Shown here piece by piece: positions 23,861 to 32,415 of a stretch of 42,985 bases of DNA. The stretch spans positions 1 through 42,985 of the forward strand of contig NZ_JAGGOW010000034.1 in NCBI RefSeq assembly GCF_018614135.1. The letters run 5' to 3'. Made by a program: the position numbers and the translations under genes. This DNA comes from Streptomyces sp. ISL-66. GTDB taxonomy: Bacteria; Actinomycetota; Actinomycetes; Streptomycetales; Streptomycetaceae. How positions within the stretch are numbered: the first letter of the stretch is position 1; each line of letters starts with the position of its first letter. The notes beneath the pieces were generated by a model. That model did not search any database. It was not told the DNA's origin and saw nothing but the letters and a program-made list of their open reading frames with translations.

Positions 23861-25117
23861 TCAGCCGGCGTGAAGGATCCGGAAGCGATGGGGTTCCGCC
23901 GGATCCCGGTCGACGACTTGGACCGGCGCCCAGACCCATTGCCACACGCTGATGTCCGGCGTGCGCGAGAACCGGATCTGCCCCCGGGTGCCTTCGACCG
24001 CGACGCACGGCCAGGATTCGGCGATGCGCGCCCGGTCCGTCCCGTGCGTGCGCAGCAGATCTGCGAGGACGGTGACCGTGTCGTAGCCCTCGAAGGCGAC
24101 GAAGGAGGGCGCTTCGGCCAGTCGCCCGCGCAGGGCCGTCTCGACCCGTGCGCCGAGCGGGCCGAGATGCTCGGGCAGGTAGCGCAGGAACGGGATCGCG
24201 GGGCTGTCCTCGCCCAGCAGCGTCGCCCATTCGGCGAACTCCGGCTGCCCGGCCGGAGCACCGATCAGGATCTCGGCGAGGCGCTCGTCACGGCGGACTG
24301 ACGTGACGATCGGCACGGCCGGATCCGGGTGGCCGGTCAGGAGGAGGAGCGCGGTCGCGCCGTGATCGACGAGTTCATCGCACAGCGCGGCGGGGGTGAG
24401 CGAGCGCGCGTCGAGTTCGACGACGGTGCCGCCGCGTGGAGCGAGGTGGTCCCGCAGGATGCGGGTCCCGGACGCCCAGTAGACACTCGGCTCGGCCGCT
24501 ACGGCGATGCGCGCGTGGCCCGCGCCGAAGAGGAAGTCCGCGTAGATCTGCCAGCCGCGGGACTGCGCGGGGGCGAGCCGCGCGACCCATTCGGTCGGCT
24601 GCTCGGTGAGCGCGTCGAGAACCGCCGACGAGCAGAGGAACGGCAGGCCGAGGGCGTCGGCCCTGGCGGCGACGGCGCGGGCGACGGCGCTGTGATACTC
24701 CCCGGCCAAGGCGGCCACACCCAGGCGGGCCAGTTCGTCCACGGCCGCCGCGGCCTTACGCGGATCGGCCGCGGTGTCCCGGACCACCAGCTCAAGTGGT
24801 CTTCCGCCGATCCCGCCGGCGTCATTGACATCGCGAACGGCGAGCTCGAGTCCGGCGAGCAAGTGCCGGCCCGCCTCGACCCAGCCGGGCCGCGTCAGCG
24901 GCACGAGGGCGCCGATCCGGATGGCTGTTCCGGCGGTCGGCTCCGTGTCAAATAGCACGGGCGGCACTGGAGGCACTGGTGGCAAGGGCGGCGTGATCAC
25001 GCCGTCATTGCATCCGCCACCATCACCGAGAAGCAACCGGATATTCGTGCGCTGAGCTGCCACGACGTCCTGGAGCCGGCCGGCGTCAAGGTCCTGGAAG
25101 GCGTGGGTACCGTTCAT
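23861..25117 (-). CDS. Periplasmic-binding-protein-like (LivK type) protein without signal peptide
   Basis: A 418-aa protein whose main part (residues about 70-418) is a type I periplasmic-binding fold as in branched-chain amino acid receptors: IRIGALVPLTRPGW, LELAVRDVNDAGGIGGRPLE, VVRDTAADPRKAAAAVDELA, AFEGYDTVTVLADLL. The N-terminus has no hydrophobic signal or lipobox. It has a Pro-rich segment PPLPPVPPVPPV encoded over a 16-bp palindrome. A GTG at 24958 would remove that part and still give a signal-less protein of 365 aa. It may act inside the cell as a ligand sensor, or be a receptor that lost its signal. No permease or ATPase genes are adjacent. Confidence 0.8.
   Translation of the reverse strand: MNGTHAFQDLDAGRLQDVVAAQRTNIRLLLGDGGGCNDGVITPPLPPVPPVPPVLFDTEPTAGTAIRIGALVPLTRPGWVEAGRHLLAGLELAVRDVNDAGGIGGRPLELVVRDTAADPRKAAAAVDELARLGVAALAGEYHSAVARAVAARADALGLPFLCSSAVLDALTEQPTEWVARLAPAQSRGWQIYADFLFGAGHARIAVAAEPSVYWASGTRILRDHLAPRGGTVVELDARSLTPAALCDELVDHGATALLLLTGHPDPAVPIVTSVRRDERLAEILIGAPAGQPEFAEWATLLGEDSPAIPFLRYLPEHLGPLGARVETALRGRLAEAPSFVAFEGYDTVTVLADLLRTHGTDRARIAESWPCVAVEGTRGQIRFSRTPDISVWQWVWAPVQVVDRDPAEPHRFRILHAG
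24989..25004. promoter_or_regulatory. 16-bp perfect palindrome near the 5' end of the binding-protein gene
   Basis: CGGCGTGATCACGCCG is perfectly self-complementary. It lies upstream of an alternative GTG start at 24958, in the most AT-rich stretch of the region (25000-25060). It is a candidate operator, and suggests that the true coding start is downstream of it. Confidence 0.4.
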
Positions 25118-25228
25118 CCGCAGGAGCCGGGCCGGTGTACGGGGGCGGGGCCCGTCGGCGGCGGAATCCGGCCAGGGCGGACGCGCTGCCCTGGCGCCCC
25201 CCACCCGGCCCGGTTTCACTGCGGGCTC

Positions 25229-26947
25229 ATGAGACGACACCGGATCATGGGCGCGCTCGGCGCGCTGACCCTCGCGGCGGCCACCCTCGCCGCCGCGGGC
25301 CCGGCAGCCGCGGCCGAACCCGGCGGCGCAGCTGCAACGGCCCTCCACACAGCGGCCGTTCCCGCACCGGGCGTGCCCGCGTCAGCCGTCCCCGCACCGG
25401 CGGCACCCGGCACGCAGCCGCCGCCCGCCGAGTTCGGAACGGACTGGCACGACCCCCTCACCCCCGCCCCGCCCGTGGCCCGTCCCGGGACCCGGTCCTG
25501 CCAAGTGACCCTCGCCGAGGTGCAGTTCCGCGACTTCACCCCGTACCAGGGCCAATACGTACCCCCCACCGCCTGCGGAACGGCCAACTGGGCGAAGGTG
25601 GTGCTCCGCCTCGACGGCAAGGTCAAGGGGCGTCAGTTCGACCGCCTCGGGCACCTCTCCGTCGGCGGCGTGGAGATCTTCCACACCTCCACGCCCGAGC
25701 CCTCGCCGGACGGCATCGCCTGGTCCGTCGAGAAGGACGTCACCCACTACCGCGACACCTTCAGCCGCCCGCAGGCCGTCGAAATGCTCATCGGCAACGT
25801 CGTCAACGACACCTACACCGGCGTCATCGACGTCAAGGTCACCCTGACCTTCTACGCCGCCCAGGGCCGCCCCGACCCGGGCCCCGGCCGCACACCGGAC
25901 CGCGTCCTCCCGCTCACCACGCCGGCCGTCACCCTCCCGCGCAATACCGAACGGCTCCTCGCCGAGGTCTACGCCACGGGGTCCGGCGGCGGCTGCGAAG
26001 AGTTCTGGTACATGACCACTCCGGACCCGGCCCCGTACTCCTGCAAGGCGGCCGACGGCCCGTACCGGGAGGTCCGGATCTCCGTCGACGGCCGGCTCGC
26101 CGGCATCGCCGCACCCTTCCCCAACGTCTGGACCGGCGGCTGGTCCAACCCCTTCCTCTGGTACGTCACCCCCGGCCCCCGCGCCTTCGACGTGCAGCCG
26201 GTCCGCTACGACCTCACGCCGTACGCCGCCCTCCTCAACGACGGCCGCGCGCACCGCATCGAGGTTTCCGTCGCCGGAGTACCGGCAGGCCAGACGGGCT
26301 GGGCGACCCCGGCCAATCTGCTGCTCTGGCAGGACACCGCCCGTGAGGTCGTCACCGGCGGCCTCACCCGCGAGGAGCAGAGCGATCCGGCCAACTCCTC
26401 ACGCTGGACGCCCGCCTCACCCGGCACCGAACACCGCCTGGACACGGAGGGCGGCCACCGGCTGACCGTCGCCGGATACCTGGACACCTCGCACGGCCGG
26501 GTCACCACCACGGTCACCCGCGCCGTCCACAACACCTCCGTCCACCGCTGGACCGAGGGCGAGGACCGTGACGGGCTGACCGCCACCTGGACCGACGAGG
26601 AGAGCGTGACGCGCGGGGCGACCACCACCCGGACCCACCGCACCTACGCCATGGACGGCGAGACCACCCTCGGTACCGGCGACCGGCTCCGTACCGTCAT
26701 CACCCTCGGAGACCGTGCGGACACCGTCGTCCTGCGCGGCGGCCGGGAGGTCGAACGGTCCCGGCTCGACGACGAGTACACGGGCGACGCGAGCTACACG
26801 GCGAACGTCCCGCGCGAGCAGCGGCACGCCGTCGCCACCACCTCGGCCCGGTACCGGCTCTACGGGACCGGGGCGCCGGGCGGGTGCTACGACCGTACGG
26901 TGGCCACCGTGCAGGGCACCGTCACTCAGGACCGCCGCCGCTGCTGA
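25229..26947 (+). CDS. Secreted PNGase A-like peptide:N-glycosidase (peptide-N4-asparagine amidase)
   Basis: A 572-aa protein. A Sec-type signal peptide occupies residues 1-31 (two Arg near the N-terminus, then GALGALTLAAATLAAAGPAA and an AAA-type cleavage area). An Ala/Pro linker follows to about 70. The mature part contains YVPPTACGTANWAKVVLRLD, FDRLGHLSVGGVEIFHTSTP, and WSVEKDVTHYRDTFSRP, which are hallmarks of the PNGase A family. Plant PNGase A removes N-glycans from glycopeptides; bacterial members may digest environmental glycoproteins. Start at ATG 25229 has a weak ribosome binding site. Confidence 0.88.
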   Translation: MRRHRIMGALGALTLAAATLAAAGPAAAAEPGGAAATALHTAAVPAPGVPASAVPAPAAPGTQPPPAEFGTDWHDPLTPAPPVARPGTRSCQVTLAEVQFRDFTPYQGQYVPPTACGTANWAKVVLRLDGKVKGRQFDRLGHLSVGGVEIFHTSTPEPSPDGIAWSVEKDVTHYRDTFSRPQAVEMLIGNVVNDTYTGVIDVKVTLTFYAAQGRPDPGPGRTPDRVLPLTTPAVTLPRNTERLLAEVYATGSGGGCEEFWYMTTPDPAPYSCKAADGPYREVRISVDGRLAGIAAPFPNVWTGGWSNPFLWYVTPGPRAFDVQPVRYDLTPYAALLNDGRAHRIEVSVAGVPAGQTGWATPANLLLWQDTAREVVTGGLTREEQSDPANSSRWTPASPGTEHRLDTEGGHRLTVAGYLDTSHGRVTTTVTRAVHNTSVHRWTEGEDRDGLTATWTDEESVTRGATTTRTHRTYAMDGETTLGTGDRLRTVITLGDRADTVVLRGGREVERSRLDDEYTGDASYTANVPREQRHAVATTSARYRLYGTGAPGGCYDRTVATVQGTVTQDRRRC

Positions 26948-27099
26948 CACGCGCGGTGCGCGGCGGCGCGCGGACGTGCGTGGCGGTGCGCGAGCGGCTG
27001 TGCGCGCGCTGTGCGCGGGACAACGCACCGCCCGCCCAGCCCGCGCCCCCACGCACGCATCGCACGGGCGAGGGCGCACTTCCGCTCCGAGCCGACTGG

Positions 27100-28257
27100 T
27101 CAGCGATTCCCGAGGGCGTTGAGCCGGGCGGCCTGGCGGGTCAGGTGGTCGCGCTCGGCGAGGTTGGGCGCCTTCCGGGCCGCCTCGGCGTACAGCAGTG
27201 CCGCCGTCGCCAGGTCGCCGTCGCGCTCGTGGAGGTACGCCGCCACCGCCGTGTGGCGGGGCAGTGCCTCGTCCAGCGCCGCGAGGGCGGCCAGGCCGGC
27301 GCGCGGTCCGTCGGCCTGGCCGACGGCCACCGCGCGGTTGAGCCGGACGACCGGGCTGTCGGTCAGGCGCGCGAGTTCGTCGTACCACTCGACGATCTGC
27401 ACCCAGTCGGTCTCCTCCGCGGTCCGCGCGTCGGCGTGGAGTGCCGCGATGGCGGCCTGGGCCTGGAACTCGCCCAAGCGGTCGCGGGCGAGGGCCACCT
27501 GCAAGATGGCGACGCCCTCGGCGATCGACCGGGTGTCCCACAGGCCGCGGTCCTGCTCCGCGAGCGGCACGAGGCTGCCGTCGGGGGCGGTCCGGGCGGC
27601 GCGCCGGGCGTGGTGGACCAGCATGAGGGCGAGCAACCCCGCCACCTCGGGGTGGTCGACCTGGGTCGCGAGCTGCCGGGTGAGCCGGATGGCCTCGGCG
27701 GCCAGGTCGACGTTGCCCGAGTAGCCCTCGTTGAAGACCAGGTAGAGGACGCGCAGCACGGTGGCGACATCGCCGGGCCGGTCGAACCGCACGCCCGAGA
27801 CGGTGCGCTTGGCCCGGCTGATGCGCTGCGCCATGGTCGCCTCGGGGACCAGGTAGGCCTGGGCGATCTGGCGGGTGGTCAGGCCGCCGACCGCGCGCAG
27901 CGTGAGGGCGACCGCGGACGACGGGCTCAGCGACGGGTGGGCGCACAGGAAGTAGAGCTGGAGCGTGTCGTCCACCGTGGACGCGGGCCCGGGGGCCGGC
28001 TCCTCGTCGACGAGGTCCTCGCGCCGACGGCGAGCGGTGTCCGCTCGGGTCGCGTCGAGGAAGCGCCGCCAGGCCACGGTGATCAGCCAGCCCTTCGGGT
28101 CCCGCGGGGGATCGGTGGGCCAGACGCGGACCGCCTCGACCAGCGCGTCCTGTACGGCGTCCTCGGCCGCCGCGAAGTCGGCTCCGCGGCGGACGAGGAT
28201 CGCGAGCACGTTCGGTGTGAGGCTCCGGAGAAGGATCTCGTTCACCTCGGCGCTCAC
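27100..28257 (-). CDS. ECF42-type RNA polymerase sigma factor with TPR-like C-terminus
   Basis: A 385-aa protein. Region 2 covers residues 10-75 (FAAAEDAVQDALVEAVRVWP, DPKGWLITVAWRRFLDATRA). Region 4 is at 105-165 (ALTLRAVGGLTTRQIAQAYL, then EATMAQRISRAKRTV). A long C-terminal helical TPR-like part follows, with VLYLVFNEGYSGN, RLNRAVAVGQADG and LHERDGDLATAALLYAEAAR. This is the ECF42 architecture (DUF6596), which pairs with DGPF proteins. GTG 28257 overlaps the YCII stop by 4 bases (GTGA), so the two are coupled. It probably transcribes its own operon. Confidence 0.93.
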   Translation of the reverse strand: MSAEVNEILLRSLTPNVLAILVRRGADFAAAEDAVQDALVEAVRVWPTDPPRDPKGWLITVAWRRFLDATRADTARRRREDLVDEEPAPGPASTVDDTLQLYFLCAHPSLSPSSAVALTLRAVGGLTTRQIAQAYLVPEATMAQRISRAKRTVSGVRFDRPGDVATVLRVLYLVFNEGYSGNVDLAAEAIRLTRQLATQVDHPEVAGLLALMLVHHARRAARTAPDGSLVPLAEQDRGLWDTRSIAEGVAILQVALARDRLGEFQAQAAIAALHADARTAEETDWVQIVEWYDELARLTDSPVVRLNRAVAVGQADGPRAGLAALAALDEALPRHTAVAAYLHERDGDLATAALLYAEAARKAPNLAERDHLTRQAARLNALGNR

Positions 28258-28661
28258 TCCGTGATGGTGGGCGGCGCGGTCAGGAAGGGGCGCAGCTCGA
28301 GCCACTCGTGGATCGGCTTCCCGCCCGCCCCGGGGGCGGCCGACAGTTCCCCGGCCAGTTCGAGGGCGCGCTCGTAGCTGTCGACGTCGATCACCATCCA
28401 GCCGGCGATGAGGTCCTTGGTCTCGGCGAACGGGCCGTCGGTGACCGGCGGGCGCCCCTCGCCGTCGTAGCGGACGAAGGTTCCCTCGGGGGCCAGCGCC
28501 TGACCGTCGACGAACTCGCCGGTCTTCTCGAGCCGGTCCGCGAAGCCCTGCATGTACTGCATGTGGGCCGAGATCTCCTCCGGGGTCCACTGGGCCATGG
28601 GCACGTCGTTGACCGCGGCCGGGGCGCCGCGGTAGTGCTTGAGCAGCAGGTACTTGGCCAT
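28254..28661 (-). CDS. DGPF/YCII-related protein, partner of ECF42 sigma factor
   Basis: A 135-aa protein of the YCII superfamily. It opens MAKYLLLKHYRGAPA and carries the hallmark DGPFAE at residues 75-80, followed by KDLIAGWMVIDVDSYERALE and a C-terminal IHEWLELRPF. DGPF proteins are the conserved partners and targets of ECF42 sigma factors; their reaction is unknown. GAGGAGA lies 5 bases before ATG 28661, and an ECF42-like promoter lies about 55 bases upstream. Confidence 0.93.
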   Translation of the reverse strand: MAKYLLLKHYRGAPAAVNDVPMAQWTPEEISAHMQYMQGFADRLEKTGEFVDGQALAPEGTFVRYDGEGRPPVTDGPFAETKDLIAGWMVIDVDSYERALELAGELSAAPGAGGKPIHEWLELRPFLTAPPTITE

Positions 28662-28713
28662 CGTATTTCTCCTCGGTACCGGTGCGACCCGTTCTGGTCG
28701 CCTTCGCAGCGGG

Positions 28714-28740
28714 GACGGAGCCGGCCACGGGTTCTCGACA
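28714..28740 (-). promoter_or_regulatory. Candidate ECF42 promoter
   Basis: On the minus strand TGTCGA (28740-28735), 17 bases, then CGTC (28717-28714). I recall the ECF42 consensus as TGTCGA at -35 and CGA/TC at -10. It sits just upstream of the DGPF-sigma operon, giving a predicted leader of about 47 nt. Confidence 0.65.
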
Positions 28741-28885
28741 TCATCGCCGGAACTATTTTTTTCGGGTCTCGCGGACGGGGCTGGACGGCTCTGGACGGCT
28801 CTGGATGGGTCGGGCGGGCGCCTCGCGGCCCTCGCCGGCACGGCCCGTCCGGCCCCCCGCGCGCGCCCGACCCCTCCTGGTCTCC

Positions 28886-29872
28886 TTATCCCAACGCGTT
28901 CAGGAGTTCGCGCTCCCGCTCACTGCTCAAGCCGGCCCGGCGCGGCCGGTCCAGGCCCTGCTCCCGCTCCCAGCGCAGGGTGTCGGCCAGCATCTCCGCC
29001 CGTGGCCGGTGCCGCAGCCCGGCCGCTCCGGCCGCAGCACCGCTTCGGGCACTGAAGCCCGCCCAGTCCGGATCGGCCGCCCACATCGCGAGCGACTCCG
29101 GTCCCATGAACTCCGCCACGCCCTGCGCCAGCAGCCAGTCGGCGTCGGCCTCCACCACCGCCCCGGTATGCCCGCCGATCTCCCGGGAGAGAGCGACCCA
29201 CTCTCCGAAGGGCACGACCGGGCCGACCGCGTCGTACGTCCCGGTCGTCCGCTTCTCCGCGCAGTCGAGCAGCCACGCCGCGAGGTCCCGCGCGTCGACC
29301 GCCTGCGTGGCAAGGCCGGGAGACGCCGGCACCAGCAGGGGCGCCAGCGGCGCACGGGCCGCTCGGCCGACCCAGTAGCCGGTGCGGCCGCTGTGGTCGC
29401 CGGGGCCGCCGATGAGTCCTGCCCGCGCGATGAGGAGCCGGTCGCCCACCGCGGCCGCCGAGGCCTCCTCACAGGCCACCTTGGCCTCCCCGTACTCCTC
29501 GCGGTCGACCTCGTCGCGCTCGGCCGCCGGGAGCAGTGCCGTCGACTCGTCCGCGTCCAGCTGCGCGTGTGAGGCGTAGGCGCTGACCGACGACACGTAC
29601 GACCAGTGGCCCGCTCTGTCACCGAGCGCCGCCAGCGCGCCGCGTACGAAGCCGGGTTGCCACGACACCTCGACCACCGCGTCCCAGTCCCGGCCCGCCA
29701 GGCTTTCGTACGCCGACGGATCGCGCCGGTCCGCGGCGACCAGCGCCGCGCCCTCGGTCACTTCGCCGCTCTCGCCGCGAGCCAGGCACGTCACGCCGTG
29801 GCCGCGTTCCAGCGCCTGCCGCGAAATCTCGCGTCCCAACCATGCCGTTCCACCCAAAACCAAGATGTCCAT
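28886..29872 (-). CDS. NAD-dependent epimerase/dehydratase family protein
   Basis: A 328-aa extended short-chain dehydrogenase. The Rossmann motif GGTAWLG is at residues 7-13, followed by [20 protein letters not shown], then [10 protein letters not shown] and [12 protein letters not shown], which supplies the Tyr-x3-Lys pair (YGEAK). The C-terminus ([20 protein letters not shown]) is common in actinobacterial reductases of this type. Substrate unknown. It stands alone, with a 280-bp divergent gap to the next gene. Confidence 0.88.
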   Translation of the reverse strand: MDILVLGGTAWLGREISRQALERGHGVTCLARGESGEVTEGAALVAADRRDPSAYESLAGRDWDAVVEVSWQPGFVRGALAALGDRAGHWSYVSSVSAYASHAQLDADESTALLPAAERDEVDREEYGEAKVACEEASAAAVGDRLLIARAGLIGGPGDHSGRTGYWVGRAARAPLAPLLVPASPGLATQAVDARDLAAWLLDCAEKRTTGTYDAVGPVVPFGEWVALSREIGGHTGAVVEADADWLLAQGVAEFMGPESLAMWAADPDWAGFSARSGAAAGAAGLRHRPRAEMLADTLRWEREQGLDRPRRAGLSSERERELLNALG

Positions 29873-30038
29873 CAGCCCACTAGAACACGGGCTTTGCGGC
29901 TGCCGGCCCCCGCTTCGCCGAGAGCGGAGCGGTCGGCCGGGGGAAGTCGTGGTTTCGGTGTTCCTCTTTGAGGAGGCGGACTCCGACCCCCTCTGCGCAC
30001 AGCGGGCGCCGGGATCCGCTTCGGCGCGGGACCGGAAG

Positions 30039-30068
30039 TTGACATGCTCGCCCGTGGGGAATTAGCGT
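30039..30068 (+). promoter_or_regulatory. Housekeeping-type promoter
   Basis: TTGACA (30039-30044), 18 bases, then TAGCGT (30063-30068), matching the HrdB-type TTGAC/TAnnnT pattern. It drives the maleylpyruvate isomerase-family gene at 30153, about 80 bases downstream. Confidence 0.65.
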
Positions 30069-30152
30069 CGAATTACTTCATGACCTCAATCATCTAACCT
30101 CTTAAGCAGTCTCGCCGCCTGGGACAGCGCCATCAGTGGAAGGGCACAGCCA

Positions 30153-30929
30153 ATGAACCCCGCCCAGCACGCAGCGGCCGTCGCGGCCGAGGCCGCCGGA
30201 TTCGTCGCCGTCGTCAGGGGAGCCGATCCCTCCACCACGGTGCCGACCTGCCCCGGCTGGACCCTCGGGGACCTCACGCAGCACGTCGGCAGCGTGCACC
30301 GCTGGTTCACGGAGCTGCTTCGCCGGCGCATCCAGCAGCCGCCGACCAGCCGTGAGGTGGACCTGCGGCTGCCGGAGCGCCCCGACGCCTTGCCGGACTG
30401 GCTCGCCGCGAGCGCGGCGGAGGCCGCCGAGGTGTTCGCCGCCATCGACCTGAACGCGCCGATGTGGGCGTGGAGAGTGGACCAGCACGCCCGGTTCTGG
30501 GTCCGGCGCATGCTCTTCGAGACCCTCGTCCACCGGGTCGACGCCCAACTCGCACTCGGGCTCTCACCGCACGTCGACCGCGTACTGGCGGTCGACGGCA
30601 TCGACGAGTTCCTCACCAACCTCCCCTTCGCCGCCCCCTTCGCGCCGCTCACCGCCCAGCTGCGCGCCCCTGACCGGACCATTCGCTTCAGTTGCACAGA
30701 CGGCGACGGCGATGGCGGCGAGGGCGGCTGGCTGATCGGCCTGCGCCCCGACGGCTTCGCGCTGATGGCCGACCGCGCCGAGCCCCGCACGGCGGACGCC
30801 ACGGCCCGGGGGACGGCCGCCGACCTCCTCCTGCTCCTCTACGGCCGCCTGGACCATCGGAGCGGTGCCTTCCACCTCCTCGGCGACCCCGACCTGCTCG
30901 CCCACTGGTTCGCCCACTCGGCCTTCTAG
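30153..30929 (+). CDS. Maleylpyruvate isomerase family mycothiol-dependent enzyme
   Basis: A 258-aa DinB-like protein. The N-terminal MDMPI domain reads TVPTCPGWTLGDLTQHVGSV and continues to MLFETLVHRVDAQLAL, which supplies metal-binding His residues. The C-terminal MDMPI_C domain ends RGTAADLLLLLYGRLDH. Family members use mycothiol as cofactor; the substrate is unknown here. GGAAGG is about 9 bases upstream of ATG 30153, and a good promoter is present. Confidence 0.9.
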   Translation: MNPAQHAAAVAAEAAGFVAVVRGADPSTTVPTCPGWTLGDLTQHVGSVHRWFTELLRRRIQQPPTSREVDLRLPERPDALPDWLAASAAEAAEVFAAIDLNAPMWAWRVDQHARFWVRRMLFETLVHRVDAQLALGLSPHVDRVLAVDGIDEFLTNLPFAAPFAPLTAQLRAPDRTIRFSCTDGDGDGGEGGWLIGLRPDGFALMADRAEPRTADATARGTAADLLLLLYGRLDHRSGAFHLLGDPDLLAHWFAHSAF

Positions 30930-31010
30930 CCCCGATCTGCGCGGTCGCCGCCGTGGGCCGGTCCCGGGAGCAGATCGCGTCCCCGCACTTCGCACGGCGG
31001 AAGCCAACCC

Positions 31011-31052
31011 GAGGTGAAACACTCGAGGTGAACACTTCGAGGTGAACCACAT
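31011..31052. repeat. Three tandem 14-bp repeats containing a Shine-Dalgarno-like core
   Basis: Units of GAGGTGAACACTTC start at 31011, 31025 and 31039. Each contains GAGGTGA, which is both a ribosome-binding-like sequence and a GTG triplet. The third unit abuts the ATG at 31051. Confidence 0.85.
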
Positions 31053-31242
31053 GGACTGGACCATAGAACGCCCACCCGAAGGCCCCGGCTCCACTCCGGA
31101 GCGGCCGGATCCCATGCCCCGCGATCCGGTACCCCGCGATCCGGTGCCCGCGGATCCCGGCCCGGAGCCCCGTGAGCCCCGTCCGGCTCCCGATCAGCCC
31201 TCGCCCGGCGAGCCGCCCCCGGTGCAGGAACCCCCCGACTGA
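31051..31242 (+). CDS. Small Pro-rich hypothetical protein (63 aa)
   Basis: Starts MDWTIERPPEGPGSTPERPD and is dominated by Pro, Asp, Glu and Arg, with PRDPVPRDPVPADP repeats. It is predicted to be fully disordered. GAGGTGA lies 5 bases before ATG 31051, supporting translation. No homologous domain is recognised; a spurious ORF is possible given the low complexity. Confidence 0.5.
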   Translation: MDWTIERPPEGPGSTPERPDPMPRDPVPRDPVPADPGPEPREPRPAPDQPSPGEPPPVQEPPD

Positions 31243-31507
31243 AACCCCGGCTGAAGGCATGCCGACCTCGGGGGCCGTGGCGAGGGCTCGGTGGTACGGA
31301 CGGGCGCGCCTGGGACCTCGCCGTCACCGAGGCGACGCCCCGAGAACACCCGGACGCGCCCTGCCCTGCCGCGCATCCTCGTCGGCCCGGCCCCGGGCCA
31401 CGGAAGGCGAGCCGACGGGGCGCGGCCGCTGACGGGTCCCGCAGGCCGCGGCCGGCGCGAGGCACCGTACGGTGACGGCTCCCGGGGGTGAGGCTCCGGC
31501 CGCGGCG

Positions 31508-31630
31508 CTAGTGGTGCCGGTTGAGCGAGCGCACGAGCACGAACAGTGCGAACGCCATGACGAGCAGGTGCACCCAGGCGGGGCCGGGCGCGGAGTCGAA
31601 GGCCAGCGAGGTGAGGTGTTGAGAGGTCAT
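31508..31630 (-). CDS. Small single-pass membrane protein (40 aa)
   Basis: Short N-terminus (MTSQHLTSLAFDSAPGPA) and one hydrophobic helix WVHLLVMAFALFVLVRSL ending NRHH. AGGAG is 6-7 bases upstream of the ATG at 31630. Its size and layout suit an actinobacterial small membrane protein of unknown role. It is divergent from the STAND operon. Confidence 0.65.
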   Translation of the reverse strand: MTSQHLTSLAFDSAPGPAWVHLLVMAFALFVLVRSLNRHH

Positions 31631-31778
31631 GCTGCGCTCCTGCCCGCATCGGCCGGTTCGACGCACCGCAAGTGCCGGTCGCCCTTGGCCGCTCCCCGCC
31701 ACCGGCTTCGCGGGAAGACGTGGAAGGTGCGGGCAGGTCGGGTGCCCGAGGGCCTAAAGGTGCCAGGGCGACGAAATG

Positions 31779-31791
31779 TGACGTATCGTCA
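31779..31791. promoter_or_regulatory. Palindrome upstream of the STAND operon
   Basis: TGACG-TAT-CGTCA, a perfect inverted repeat, about 42 bases before GTG 31833. A candidate operator for the two-gene STAND unit. Confidence 0.4.
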
Positions 31792-31820
31792 ATCGAACAG
31801 TGCGAGCGAAGGGTTCTGGC

Positions 31821-31826
31821 TAGGCT
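31821..31826 (+). promoter_or_regulatory. Candidate -10 box for leaderless STAND-operon transcript
   Basis: TAGGCT lies 7 bases before GTG 31833, the usual geometry of leaderless mRNAs in Streptomyces. No good -35 was found and no Shine-Dalgarno sequence is present, which fits a leaderless start. Confidence 0.4.
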
Positions 31827-31832
31827 CGGACC

Positions 31833-32408
31833 GTGTCTGACGAGCTGCCCCTCGCCGCCTTGACGGCGACCGCCCTGACCGAAGGCGTCAGGTTCCTCTA
31901 CGAGCAGGCGGGCGCGCTGCTCGCGCGCCGCCGCGAGCGGGCGGCCGAGGCGGACTCGCCCACTCCGCCGGTCGTCGCAGAGCCGCACGAGTTGCCGGCC
32001 GCCGATCCGGTCCTGGTGGAGCGGTTCGAGGTGGCGTTGCGGGGCCTGCGGGCAGATCTCCACGAATACGCCTGCGGCGTCGACCCCGTGACCCCCGCCG
32101 ACCGGGACCTCCTGGTCCGCGTCGATGCCCTGCGCCGGGTCCTGGAGGCGATCCACGGCACGTCGCTGCTCTTCGCCGGAGAGCCTGACGAGTCGGGGGG
32201 CCAGGGGGAGCGGGGGGAGCAGGGCGGACCGGGCGAGTCGGCCGTGGTGCGTGGCCGGGTCGAGATCGAGGAGGTGGCCGGCTACGTGGCCGCCGTACGC
32301 GCCGAGCAGGCGACCGGCACGATCGAGGGCCACGTGCGGGCGAAGCGGGTGGGACAGGGCGGAGAGGTCATCGGGGTGGACCTCGGAACCGAGCGGCCCA
32401 GGCGGTAG
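31833..32408 (+). CDS. STAND-associated hypothetical protein (191 aa) with shared repeat motif
   Basis: The N-terminus (residues 5-35) is helical and contains TATALTEGVRFLYEQAGALL followed by a basic cluster. A central helical part (VERFEVALRGLRADLHEYAC, LVRVDALRRVLEAIHG) leads to a Gly-rich linker (ESGGQGERGEQGGPGES). A beta-type C-terminus starts near VVRGRVEIEEVAGYVAAVRA and ends VGQGGEVIGVDLGT. That C-terminal segment resembles an insertion in the downstream NTPase (see the finding), suggesting a paired function. The genes are 7 bases apart. No enzymatic signature. GTG 31833 is probably leaderless. Confidence 0.75.
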   Translation: MSDELPLAALTATALTEGVRFLYEQAGALLARRRERAAEADSPTPPVVAEPHELPAADPVLVERFEVALRGLRADLHEYACGVDPVTPADRDLLVRVDALRRVLEAIHGTSLLFAGEPDESGGQGERGEQGGPGESAVVRGRVEIEEVAGYVAAVRAEQATGTIEGHVRAKRVGQGGEVIGVDLGTERPRR

Positions 32409-32415
32409 ATCCACC

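Noticed and set aside
29873..30038. Possible short coding frames in the divergent spacer
   Set aside because: No conserved sequence; only the promoter at 30039-30068 is convincing.
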